In this document: positions 50,493 to 58,194 of the stretch, piece by piece
Position numbering within the stretch: position 1 is the first letter of the stretch
Layout of the letters: every line of letters starts with the position of its first letter
From: Ramlibacter cellulosilyticus
GTDB taxonomy: Bacteria > Pseudomonadota > Gammaproteobacteria > Burkholderiales > Burkholderiaceae_C
DNA: 64,000 bases
Direction of reading: 5' to 3'
NCBI RefSeq assembly: GCF_014297465.1
Contig: NZ_JACORT010000010.1
Span: 124,001-188,000, forward strand
The notes under the pieces: generated by a model
Seen by the model: the letters and a program-made list of their open reading frames with translations, nothing else
Database searches by the model: none
What the model was told of the DNA's origin: nothing
Program-made: the position numbers and the translations under genes

Positions 50493-52507
50493 TCGCTTCT
50501 CCCGGTGAACGCCAGCAGCTTCTGCAGCTGCCGGTCCTGTTTCAGGTTGGCCATGCGGATGCCGTGCTGGCGGCGCTCCGCGGTGTGTTGCGCGTGGCGG
50601 CGCAGTGCGGCGAGCAGCGGCCCCGGCAAGCGGGTGCCGGCCTGCAGGGCCCGGGCGACGGCACCCGCGAGCCGCGGCGCGCAGAGGCGGAAGATCTCGT
50701 CTTCCAGCGACACGATCGCCTGGCAGCTGCCGGGGTCGCCCTGGCGGGCGCAGCGGCCCACGAGCTGGCGGTCCACGCGGCGCGAATCGTGGTACTCCGT
50801 GAGGATCACGTGCAGGCCGCCGGCAGCGGCCACGCCCTCGCCCAGCTCGATGTCCGTGCCGCGTCCGGCCATGTTGGTCGCCACGGTGATGCGTCCCGGC
50901 TGTCCGGCCAGGGCCACCACGGCGGCCTCCTCGTTGTCCTGCTTCGCATTGAGCAGCGCGTGCGGCAGGCCGCGGGCGCGCAGCACCGCGCTGACCTGTT
51001 CCGAGGCTTCCACCGAGCGCGTGCCGATCAGCACCGGGCGCCCCGCACCGCAGGCGAGCGCTTCCGCCGCATCGGCCACGCGCTCCCACTTGCGCGCCGT
51101 CGTGCCGACGAAGGCGAAGCCGTGGTCGATGCGGCGCGAAGGCTTGCGCAGCGGCACCCTCGCGGTGTCCAGGCCGTACACCACCTTGATCTCGCGCGCG
51201 ACCTCGGCGCCGGTGCCCGTCATGCCGGAGAGGTGCACGTAGCGCCGGAACAGCCGCTGGTACGTGAGCCGCGCCAGCGTGTCGCGGCGCGCGGTAGGCT
51301 CCAGGCCCTCCTTCAGCTCGATCATCTGGTGCAGGCCGCGTTCCCAGGACCGGTCGGGCATCACGCGGCCGGTGGACTCGTCGACGATCTGCACCTTGCC
51401 TTCGACCACGACGTAGTGCTGGTCGCGGCGGAAGAGGTGCAGCGCGCTCAGCGCCTGCTGCACGAGTTCCTCCCGCCCGCGCACGGAAGTCCACGGCCCG
51501 TCCAGGTCCGCCGCGAACGCGTCCAGCCGTTCGCGCCCCGCGTCCGTGAGGTGGATGCTGCGCTCGAAGCCCTCGCAGGCGAAGTGCTCGCCCTCGGCGA
51601 GCGCGCGCGCGAAGTCCAGGGCCTCGCGCCCATGCTGCGCATCCTCGCCTGCATCCACCGTGGCCGACAGGATCAGCGGCGTGCGCGCCTCGTCGACGAA
51701 CACGCTGTCCGCCTCGTCGACGATCGCGTAGTAGAGCCCGCGCAGCACCGTGCCCTGCTGCGCGGGCCCGTGGCCGGCGAGCCGGCGCACCGACTGGTGC
51801 AGGCGCGTGCCCTTGCCCTGCAGCGCGACGCGGTCGCGCAGGTAGTCGAACGCGAGCTCCTTGTTCGTCGCGTAGGTGATGGCCGCCGCGTAGGCCTGGC
51901 GGCGCTCGTCGCGCGGCATGCCTTGCACGACCACGCCCACGTCGAGGCCGAGGAAGCGGTACAGCGGCCCCATCTTCTCGGCGTCGCGCCGCGCGAGGTA
52001 GTCGTTGACGGTGATCACGTGCACCGGGTAGCCGGCCAGGGCCACCGCGCAGGCGGGCAGCGTCGCACAGAAGGTCTTGCCTTCCCCGGTCGCCATTTCC
52101 ACCAGTCGCCCGCGCAGCAGCTCGTAGCCGCCGTGGAGCTGGGTGGCGAAGTGGCGCTGGCCGATCGTGCGCCCCGCGGCCTCCCGCACGAGGGCGAAGG
52201 CCTGCGCGACCTGCTCCAGGCGGAAACCCTCACGCCGCAGTTGCGGCCGCAGCGCGGCGGCGCGCGCCCGCAAGGCCTCGTCGCCCAGGCGCTGCAGCTC
52301 CGGCCCGAGCGCGTCCACCCGCTCCACGAGCCGGCGCGCATCTCCGCGCAGCACGTGGAGGTGCCGGCGCAAGGGCGCGAGGGCCGTCGCATCGAGTGCC
52401 TGCGCCAGCCGGTCGTGCCAGCCCTCCTCGCTTTCCGCACGCTCCGCATACGGACGCCCCGAGGCGAACAGCGCGGGCTGGAAGGGAAGCGCGCGGCTGC
52501 TAGACAT
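50489..52507 (-). CDS. SecA-like translocase ATPase, shortened paralogue
   Basis: A 672-residue homologue of SecA (about 900 residues in housekeeping forms). Intact motor motifs include Walker A MATGEGKTFCATLPA near 137, the DEAD-like VDEADSVFVDEARTPLILS, SGMTGTG, VATNMAGRGTDIELG, and the motif VI region VDRQLVGRCARQGDPGS. The chain ends soon after nucleotide-binding domain 2. The full helical wing/scaffold C-terminus and the zinc-binding tail for SecB or lipid contact are missing. It overlaps the M50-HlyD gene by 8 bp. This is a second, cluster-specific SecA, and I infer that it powers export of the cluster's giant protein. Confidence 0.85.
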   Translation of the reverse strand: MSSSRALPFQPALFASGRPYAERAESEEGWHDRLAQALDATALAPLRRHLHVLRGDARRLVERVDALGPELQRLGDEALRARAAALRPQLRREGFRLEQVAQAFALVREAAGRTIGQRHFATQLHGGYELLRGRLVEMATGEGKTFCATLPACAVALAGYPVHVITVNDYLARRDAEKMGPLYRFLGLDVGVVVQGMPRDERRQAYAAAITYATNKELAFDYLRDRVALQGKGTRLHQSVRRLAGHGPAQQGTVLRGLYYAIVDEADSVFVDEARTPLILSATVDAGEDAQHGREALDFARALAEGEHFACEGFERSIHLTDAGRERLDAFAADLDGPWTSVRGREELVQQALSALHLFRRDQHYVVVEGKVQIVDESTGRVMPDRSWERGLHQMIELKEGLEPTARRDTLARLTYQRLFRRYVHLSGMTGTGAEVAREIKVVYGLDTARVPLRKPSRRIDHGFAFVGTTARKWERVADAAEALACGAGRPVLIGTRSVEASEQVSAVLRARGLPHALLNAKQDNEEAAVVALAGQPGRITVATNMAGRGTDIELGEGVAAAGGLHVILTEYHDSRRVDRQLVGRCARQGDPGSCQAIVSLEDEIFRLCAPRLAGAVARALQAGTRLPGPLLAALRRHAQHTAERRQHGIRMANLKQDRQLQKLLAFTGRSE

Positions 52508-54650
52508 GGAAGTGCGACAGGAAGGCGCGGCGCAGGGCGCGCAGCCACTGCTGCCCGAGCGGCTCGTCGGGATGCTCGAAGCGGACGTGCAGCCGTTCGC
52601 CGTAGAACAGCGGCACCGGCGCGCCGCCGGTCTCGACGGCCACGTCGAACTGGAAGGTGCGCTCCAGGGTGCGGGCGCCGCGCGAATCGCGCCCGTCGGT
52701 GGCCAGCTGGCCGCCCCCTTCCGTCGCCAGCGCCTTGCTGGGCAGGTACTCCTCGCCCGCGGGCACCTCGCGTTCGATGCGGCCGGGCAGCGCGCGGTCC
52801 GGCGCATGCGCCATGCGGACCTGCACGCCGGTGACGGCGGTGCGGACCACGTCGGCGGCCTCCTGCGGCGCCACCACGCGCGCCAGCGGCCGCGGCCGGT
52901 CGATCACGTAGCCCAGGAGGTCGCCTTGCCGGTGGAAGCGGCCGGGCAGGTCCTCGCCGCGCAGCAGCAGGAAGGTGCCGTCGGTGCCGGCGCGCACGGC
53001 CAGCAGCGCGAGCTTCTCCCGCGCCGAGAGCAGGGCCGCGCGCTCGGCGGCCAGCTGCTCCTGCACCATCGCCGCGCGGGCGCGGTCCGCCTGCATGGTG
53101 GACAGGTACACGGCCTCCAGTTCCGCGACCTTCGCTTCCGCGACGCGGGCCGCGGATTCCAGCGCGGGATTGCGCACGTCGACCAGCAAGTCGCCCTGCC
53201 GCACCGGCGTGCCCGATGCCACCAGCACGCGTTCCACGAAGCCGTCGTGGCCGGCGCGCACCAGCGCCGAGTGCGGCAGCCACGCGACGCCTTCCAGCAC
53301 CGTGCGGAAGGGCGCCGGGACGGCGAACAGGAGCAGCGCCACTGCCAGCACGAACCCGCCCGTGACGCCCCACACGCGCGTGCGCCGGGTCCGCAGGCGC
53401 GGGCCGGCCAGGTGCTGCACGCCCTTGACGAGCGGCACGAGGGCCATCATGACGACGGCCCACAAGGCGAGCAGCACGCCGATGAAGAAGAACTGCTGCG
53501 CGATGAACAGCGCGATCGCCACCGTCACGAGGATGCGGTAGATCGTGGACAGCACGGCGTAGCCGGCGAGCCAGGCGGCCGTGCGCGCGCCCTCCTCCGG
53601 CGGCTCGGCATCGCGCAGGCCGAACACGTACCGGTCCAGCAGCCACGTCCAGTAGCGCGTGGCGCGCGTGGCGAGGTTGGGCATCTCCACGACGTCCGAC
53701 AGGATGTAGTAGGCGTCGTAGCGCAGCAGCGGGTTGCCGTTGAACAGCAGCGTGGAGACCCCCGCGATCACCATCACGTTGAACAGGATGGCGCGCAGCA
53801 GGCCCGGCTCGACGAGCAGCCAGAAGTAGAAGGCGACGGCCGCGAGGAACAGCTCCACGCCCATGCCCGCGGCGCCGACCACGGCCCGCTGCCAGCGGGA
53901 GCGGAACACCGACGAGGCCGAAGCTTCCACGTAAGGCACGGGCATCAGCACCAGCAGCACGATGCCGACGTCGTGGACCTCGCCGCCCCAGCGCTTGCAG
54001 GCGGCGGCGTGGCCGAACTCGTGCAGCGCCTTGATCACGGGGAACACGAGCCACAGCACCAGCAGGTTGTGCGTGGCGAGCACGCGGTCGGAGAAGTTGC
54101 CGGTGAGCTCGTCCCAGTGCGGCGGCACCATGATCGCGGCCGGCACCACCACGGCGAGCCACAGCAGCGCGCCCCAGCGGCTCCAGAGCAGGTCGATCGC
54201 CGGCCGGATCGCGTTGAGGAAGCGGTCCGGGTCCAGCAGGTGCAGCCGCCACGCCATCGGGTTCATCCAGCTGCGCCGGCGCGCCTGCTTCTCCTGCCGC
54301 TGTCCGCGCTCGAAGAGCTCCGCCACGTCGGGCGTCGCGTCGCTTTGCAGCAGGTCGGCGCCATGCAGCTGGCCGAGGAGCTGGATGATGTCGTCCTGCG
54401 CCGGCGCGTCCTCGCCGAGCTGCCGGTTCGCGAGCTCCCACAGCTGCTGCACGCTGCGCTCGCCGTCCATGGCGGCGATGAGGAGCCGCGCGGCGGGCGT
54501 GAAGCGGTGCACGCGGCCGCTCACCGGGTCCTGCAGCAGGTACCAGAGCTCGCCGCGATAGCGCATGCGGTGCAGCCGCGCGTGCGTGCGCAGCCGCGGC
54601 TTCAGCCCGGCGACGCGGTACCACGAGCTGGAAAGCAGGGGCGTCGCCAT
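52500..54650 (-). CDS. PqqD-like / M50 metalloprotease / HlyD fusion membrane protein
   Basis: A 716-residue multi-spanning membrane protein. Residues about 30-115 resemble a PqqD-type peptide-binding winged helix (GRVHRFTPAARLLIAAMDGE, then an acidic helix DIIQLLGQLHGADLL). The membrane part (about 150-430) carries the M50 zinc motif HEFGHA near 214 and the second signature NPLLRYDAYYILSD near 303. A final helix near 425 leads to a HlyD-like periplasmic region (about 450-700) with two lipoyl halves (VRAGHDGFVERVLVASGTPV). It starts 1 bp after the previous stop. The combination suggests recognition, processing or guiding of an exported polypeptide. Confidence 0.85.
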   Translation of the reverse strand: MATPLLSSSWYRVAGLKPRLRTHARLHRMRYRGELWYLLQDPVSGRVHRFTPAARLLIAAMDGERSVQQLWELANRQLGEDAPAQDDIIQLLGQLHGADLLQSDATPDVAELFERGQRQEKQARRRSWMNPMAWRLHLLDPDRFLNAIRPAIDLLWSRWGALLWLAVVVPAAIMVPPHWDELTGNFSDRVLATHNLLVLWLVFPVIKALHEFGHAAACKRWGGEVHDVGIVLLVLMPVPYVEASASSVFRSRWQRAVVGAAGMGVELFLAAVAFYFWLLVEPGLLRAILFNVMVIAGVSTLLFNGNPLLRYDAYYILSDVVEMPNLATRATRYWTWLLDRYVFGLRDAEPPEEGARTAAWLAGYAVLSTIYRILVTVAIALFIAQQFFFIGVLLALWAVVMMALVPLVKGVQHLAGPRLRTRRTRVWGVTGGFVLAVALLLFAVPAPFRTVLEGVAWLPHSALVRAGHDGFVERVLVASGTPVRQGDLLVDVRNPALESAARVAEAKVAELEAVYLSTMQADRARAAMVQEQLAAERAALLSAREKLALLAVRAGTDGTFLLLRGEDLPGRFHRQGDLLGYVIDRPRPLARVVAPQEAADVVRTAVTGVQVRMAHAPDRALPGRIEREVPAGEEYLPSKALATEGGGQLATDGRDSRGARTLERTFQFDVAVETGGAPVPLFYGERLHVRFEHPDEPLGQQWLRALRRAFLSHFHV

Positions 54651-54651
54651 C

Positions 54652-56502
54652 TCAGGTCACCCAGCGCCACAGGGCGAGCTGCACCCATTCGACGAAGGTA
54701 TGGGTCCAGGTCCACAGCAGCTTGCGTTCGCCGACCTCGATCTTGCCCACGCCCTCCATGCCCGGCCGCAGGCGCACGGAAGCGCTGTCCAGCTGCGCCT
54801 CGACGCGGAAGAAGTTGTGCCCGTCCTGCGCCGTGGACACCGGCGTCACGTTGCGCACGGTGAACGGCAGGCGCTCGTACGGCATGCCGGCCAGTGCGAT
54901 CTCGCCGCGCTGGCCGACGGCGACTTCGCCGATGTCGCGCTCGTCCACGTTGAGGATCACGCGGTAGCGGTCCAGCGGTGCCACCTCGAACAGCACCTTG
55001 CCCTGCTCCACCGGCGAGCCGAGCAGCTGGCTGAGGTCGCCCACGACCACCAGCCCGTCGAAGGGGGCCGACAGCGTGGAGCGCGCGAGGCGCTCTTCCA
55101 CCAGTGCGAGCTGCGCCCGCGCCTGTTCCTCCTGCGCCGAGGAGATCGCCATGGCCGCGCGGTCCGATGTCGCCGCGGCCTGGCGGTAGCGGCGCGCCAT
55201 CTGTTCGGCCTCGGCCAGCCAGCGGGCGCGCTCGAGGCGCAGGTCGCGGTCGTCGAGGCGGGCGAGCACCTGGCCGGCGCGCACCGACTCGCCGGCACGG
55301 ACGTGGCTCTCGGCCACGTAGCCCTGGAACGGCGCCACGATGGAACGCTGCACGGCGCCTTCGATGGCCACCTTCGAGGCCACGCGGTACTGCGTCGTCG
55401 CGAGCGCCAGCACGGTCGCCACCGCCAGCACGACGAGCGCGACCAGCTTCAGGCCGGGGTGGCGCGGGCCGAACAGCATGGTGGCGCCGCGTCGCCAGGC
55501 GCCAACGGTGCGCTCGGTCCAGGGCATCTCGGCGCGGCGCTTCATGGCGAACACCGGGCCGAGCAGTTCGCCGGCGGCTTCGCACAGCAGGAGGTCCTCG
55601 GCGCCGAAGGGCTGCTCGCGCCGGCGTTCCAGCGTGAGCACGCCCACGGTGTCGTTGTCGTCCGCGAGCGGCACGGAGAGCACGGAGACGTCGCCGCGCG
55701 AGGCCGACAGGGTCGCGTGCGCAAGGCCGCCCACGGCATCGGCTGCCAGGGGCGGATGGACGAAGGACTGCCCGAGGTCCGGCACCTCCTCCATCGCCTC
55801 GGCGAGCAGCCGGACGAAGTCCGTGCGGCGATCGAAGGTGGCGGTGTGGGAGATCGCCTCCACCTCGCAGCGGTCGTGGCGCACCAGCCCGATGGCCACG
55901 CGCTCGCACCCCAGGCGCCCCGCGAGGTCGTTGGCGACGGCGAGCGCCGACGCGCGCAGCCCGGCGTCCTGCATGGCCGTCGCGAGCACCTCCTGCGCGA
56001 CTTCCAGCCGCTGCGCCCGCGCCTCGACCCGGAGCGCGGCACGCTGCCGGAACTCCGCCACCAGCCAGGCGCTGCCCCAGTGCAGCAGGCGCAGGGCACG
56101 CTGCACCTCGGCCTCCGGCCGCGGCCGGATCTCCATCACGACGGCCCCGTGCAGGAACCCGTCGACTTCCACCGGATAGCCGATGAGCGTGCTCGCGGCA
56201 CCCGGCTGCGCCGCCGCGCCTTCCTCCACGACGCCGCGCCGCTGCTGCAGCGTGCTTTCGGCGAGCGGCGCCAGGTGCCGCAGGTTGTGCGACGCATCGG
56301 GCCAGCTCGCGACCGGGCTGTACTCCCCATCCTCGCCGAGGAGCACCAGCGCGCCCGCGACGCGGTCCACCTGGCCGCACAGGATGGCGAGCCAGCCGGC
56401 GCAGAACTCCGAGAGGCTTCCCGGCGCGGAGAACCGCGCCCAGGCCGCGGATTCCTGCTTGGCCTGGGTGTCCGCCAGCGAATAGATCGAGGCTCCGCTC
56501 AT
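54652..56502 (-). CDS. GAF-domain HlyD-like membrane adaptor
   Basis: A 616-residue protein. The cytoplasmic N-terminal half holds a GAF-like region (about 20-140), a helical connector and a second GAF-like domain (about 180-310: DLAGRLGCERVAIGLVRHD, VLSVPLADDNDTVGVLTLER). One transmembrane helix near 345-365 (LVALVVLAVATVLALA) precedes a periplasmic HlyD region with paired lipoyl motifs (VAPFQGYVAESHVRAGESV and LSAPFDGLVVVGDLSQ) and a beta-barrel. Coupling a cytoplasmic small-molecule-type sensor to a secretion adaptor is unusual. It may gate transport in response to a ligand (inference). Confidence 0.83.
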   Translation of the reverse strand: MSGASIYSLADTQAKQESAAWARFSAPGSLSEFCAGWLAILCGQVDRVAGALVLLGEDGEYSPVASWPDASHNLRHLAPLAESTLQQRRGVVEEGAAAQPGAASTLIGYPVEVDGFLHGAVVMEIRPRPEAEVQRALRLLHWGSAWLVAEFRQRAALRVEARAQRLEVAQEVLATAMQDAGLRASALAVANDLAGRLGCERVAIGLVRHDRCEVEAISHTATFDRRTDFVRLLAEAMEEVPDLGQSFVHPPLAADAVGGLAHATLSASRGDVSVLSVPLADDNDTVGVLTLERRREQPFGAEDLLLCEAAGELLGPVFAMKRRAEMPWTERTVGAWRRGATMLFGPRHPGLKLVALVVLAVATVLALATTQYRVASKVAIEGAVQRSIVAPFQGYVAESHVRAGESVRAGQVLARLDDRDLRLERARWLAEAEQMARRYRQAAATSDRAAMAISSAQEEQARAQLALVEERLARSTLSAPFDGLVVVGDLSQLLGSPVEQGKVLFEVAPLDRYRVILNVDERDIGEVAVGQRGEIALAGMPYERLPFTVRNVTPVSTAQDGHNFFRVEAQLDSASVRLRPGMEGVGKIEVGERKLLWTWTHTFVEWVQLALWRWVT

Positions 56503-56567
56503 CGTGCATGCGGGCGCCGCGGCGCCCGTCCCTCGCTACAGCCCGTCCTGCAGGGGCTGGTCCTGCA

Positions 56568-57356
56568 TCACTTCGCGGCCGCGGCCTCGCGCTCCTCCGC
56601 CGCCGGCGCCGTGTCGGGCGCCGCGGCCTCGGGCACGCTCAGCACCAGCTTGTCCTTCACCGAGACGAAGTTGCGCAGGGACTGCAGGTGCAGGTAGACC
56701 AGCTCGAGTTCGTCGGTGGCGGCGAGCTGGGCGAGCGTCTCGGGCGGCAGCGCCTTCAGGCGCTTGCGGTCCACCGCATGGAAGCCGGTGAGCGACATCT
56801 TCTGGCCGTTCGCCAGCGTGAACTGCGCCTGCATCGGCTCCAGCAGGTCCAGCTCGGCGACCTTGCGGCAGAACGCCTGCGTGCGGTTGAACTGCGCGGT
56901 GTACTCCTGCAGGAAGCGCAGCACGTTGTCGACGTAGGGCGTCTGCTTGCCTTCGGCGTCGAACAGCGCGTTCCCGCGGCCCTGGTAGTTCAGGCCCTGG
57001 AAGGCCTCGTCGACGCACAGCGTGAAGGTCTTGCCGTCGCCCTTGGCCGCGAACACGAAGGGATAGCGGCGCACGAAGGCGGGGACGTAGCGGGCGTTCC
57101 AGCTGCCGTCCTCCTTCAGGTACAGGTTCTCCTCGGAGCGCGCACCCAGGATCACCACGGGCACGACCTCGTCGCCGCTCTTGGCGAAGACGATCGCGTA
57201 CTCCGCCGCCGCGAGGGGGAACTCGACCGCCGTGAGCGGCACGGAGTTGATCTTGCGCGCGAAGCCGAAGCCCTTGCCCGGTTCGATGGCGGCCTTGCCA
57301 TGCCGCCCACTCGAGACGGGTACGGCGGTTTCGTAGATGAGCAGCTGGGTCGTCAT
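56568..57356 (-). CDS. SapC family protein, first copy
   Basis: A 262-residue protein of the SapC family, named after a gene in the surface-layer export locus of Campylobacter fetus. Conserved segments are INSVPLTAVEFPLAAAEYAI, RYVPAFVRRYPFVFA, LCVDEAFQGLN and LRFLQEYTAQFNRTQAFCRK. It lacks a signal peptide and membrane helix, so it is probably cytoplasmic. The ATG at 57356 has an AGGAG site and matches the second copy's N-terminus. The C-terminus is an Ala/Glu-rich tail. The role is unproven; association with large surface proteins suggests a chaperone or assembly factor. Confidence 0.88.
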   Translation of the reverse strand: MTTQLLIYETAVPVSSGRHGKAAIEPGKGFGFARKINSVPLTAVEFPLAAAEYAIVFAKSGDEVVPVVILGARSEENLYLKEDGSWNARYVPAFVRRYPFVFAAKGDGKTFTLCVDEAFQGLNYQGRGNALFDAEGKQTPYVDNVLRFLQEYTAQFNRTQAFCRKVAELDLLEPMQAQFTLANGQKMSLTGFHAVDRKRLKALPPETLAQLAATDELELVYLHLQSLRNFVSVKDKLVLSVPEAAAPDTAPAAEEREAAAAK

Positions 57357-57426
57357 GGGGGAACTCCTGTCGAAGGTGGGCCGCCTCGGGCGGCCCGGTA
57401 CGAACAACGGGCGGCGCGCGCTTCTC

Positions 57427-58194
57427 CTAGTGCACGGTCACCCTCTTTTCGGCTTCCGCCGCGGGCAGCGCCTCCGCCGCCGCGAACGGCAGGCGATGGT
57501 GCAGGGACTCGAAATTGCGAAGCGAATGCAGGTGCAGGTACAGCAGCTCCAGTTCGTCCTGCGCGGCCAGGGAGGCGAGCGCGTCACCCGGCAGGGCCTT
57601 CAGGCGCTGCCGGCCCACGGCCAGGAACCCGCCGAGCGACAGCGGCATGGTTCCCACCGTGAAGCGCGCCTGCATGGGTTCGAGCAGCTCCAGTTGCTGC
57701 AGCCGCTCGCAGAAGGCGCGCGTGCGGGCGAACTGCGCCCGGTACTCCTGCAGGAAGCGCAGCACCCGCCCCACGTATGGCGACGGTTCGCGCGCCGGCG
57801 TGAACAGCGGCTCGCCGCGCCCTTGCCGGTTGAAGCCGGGGAACGCCTCGTCCACGCACAGCACCATCTGCCGGTCCCCGGCGGCGGCGGAGAACACGAA
57901 GGGGTAGCGGCGGACGAAGGCCGGGATGTACCGTCCCAGCCACTCGCCCTGTTCCGTCACCATCAGGTTCTCCTCCCGGCGCAGGCCCAGGACCACGGCC
58001 GGCCACAGCGAGGCACCGGACTGGACGAAGACGATCGGGTATTCGCCCGCCGCGGAGCGGAACTCCACGGCCGTGAGCGGCACGGAGTTCACCCCGCGGC
58101 AGAACCCGTAGCCGCGCATCTCCACGAAGCACTCCGCATGTCGCGCGCCCTGCACGGGCACGGCGTCCTCGTAGAACAGCATCTGCACGGTCAA
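57427..58194 (-). CDS. SapC family protein, second copy
   Basis: A 255-residue paralogue of the following SapC gene, sharing VNSVPLTAVEF, YIPAFVRRYPFVFSA, LCVDEAFPGFNRQGRG, RVLRFLQEYRAQFARTRAFC and LQSLRNF-like LHSLRNFESL. The start is most likely TTG at 58194. An AAGGAGG site precedes it by 6 bases, and the resulting N-terminus (TVQMLFYEDAVPV) aligns with that of the other copy. TTG overlaps the TGA stop of the giant gene as TTGA, so translation is probably coupled to that of the giant protein. Confidence 0.86.
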   Translation of the reverse strand: MTVQMLFYEDAVPVQGARHAECFVEMRGYGFCRGVNSVPLTAVEFRSAAGEYPIVFVQSGASLWPAVVLGLRREENLMVTEQGEWLGRYIPAFVRRYPFVFSAAAGDRQMVLCVDEAFPGFNRQGRGEPLFTPAREPSPYVGRVLRFLQEYRAQFARTRAFCERLQQLELLEPMQARFTVGTMPLSLGGFLAVGRQRLKALPGDALASLAAQDELELLYLHLHSLRNFESLHHRLPFAAAEALPAAEAEKRVTVH

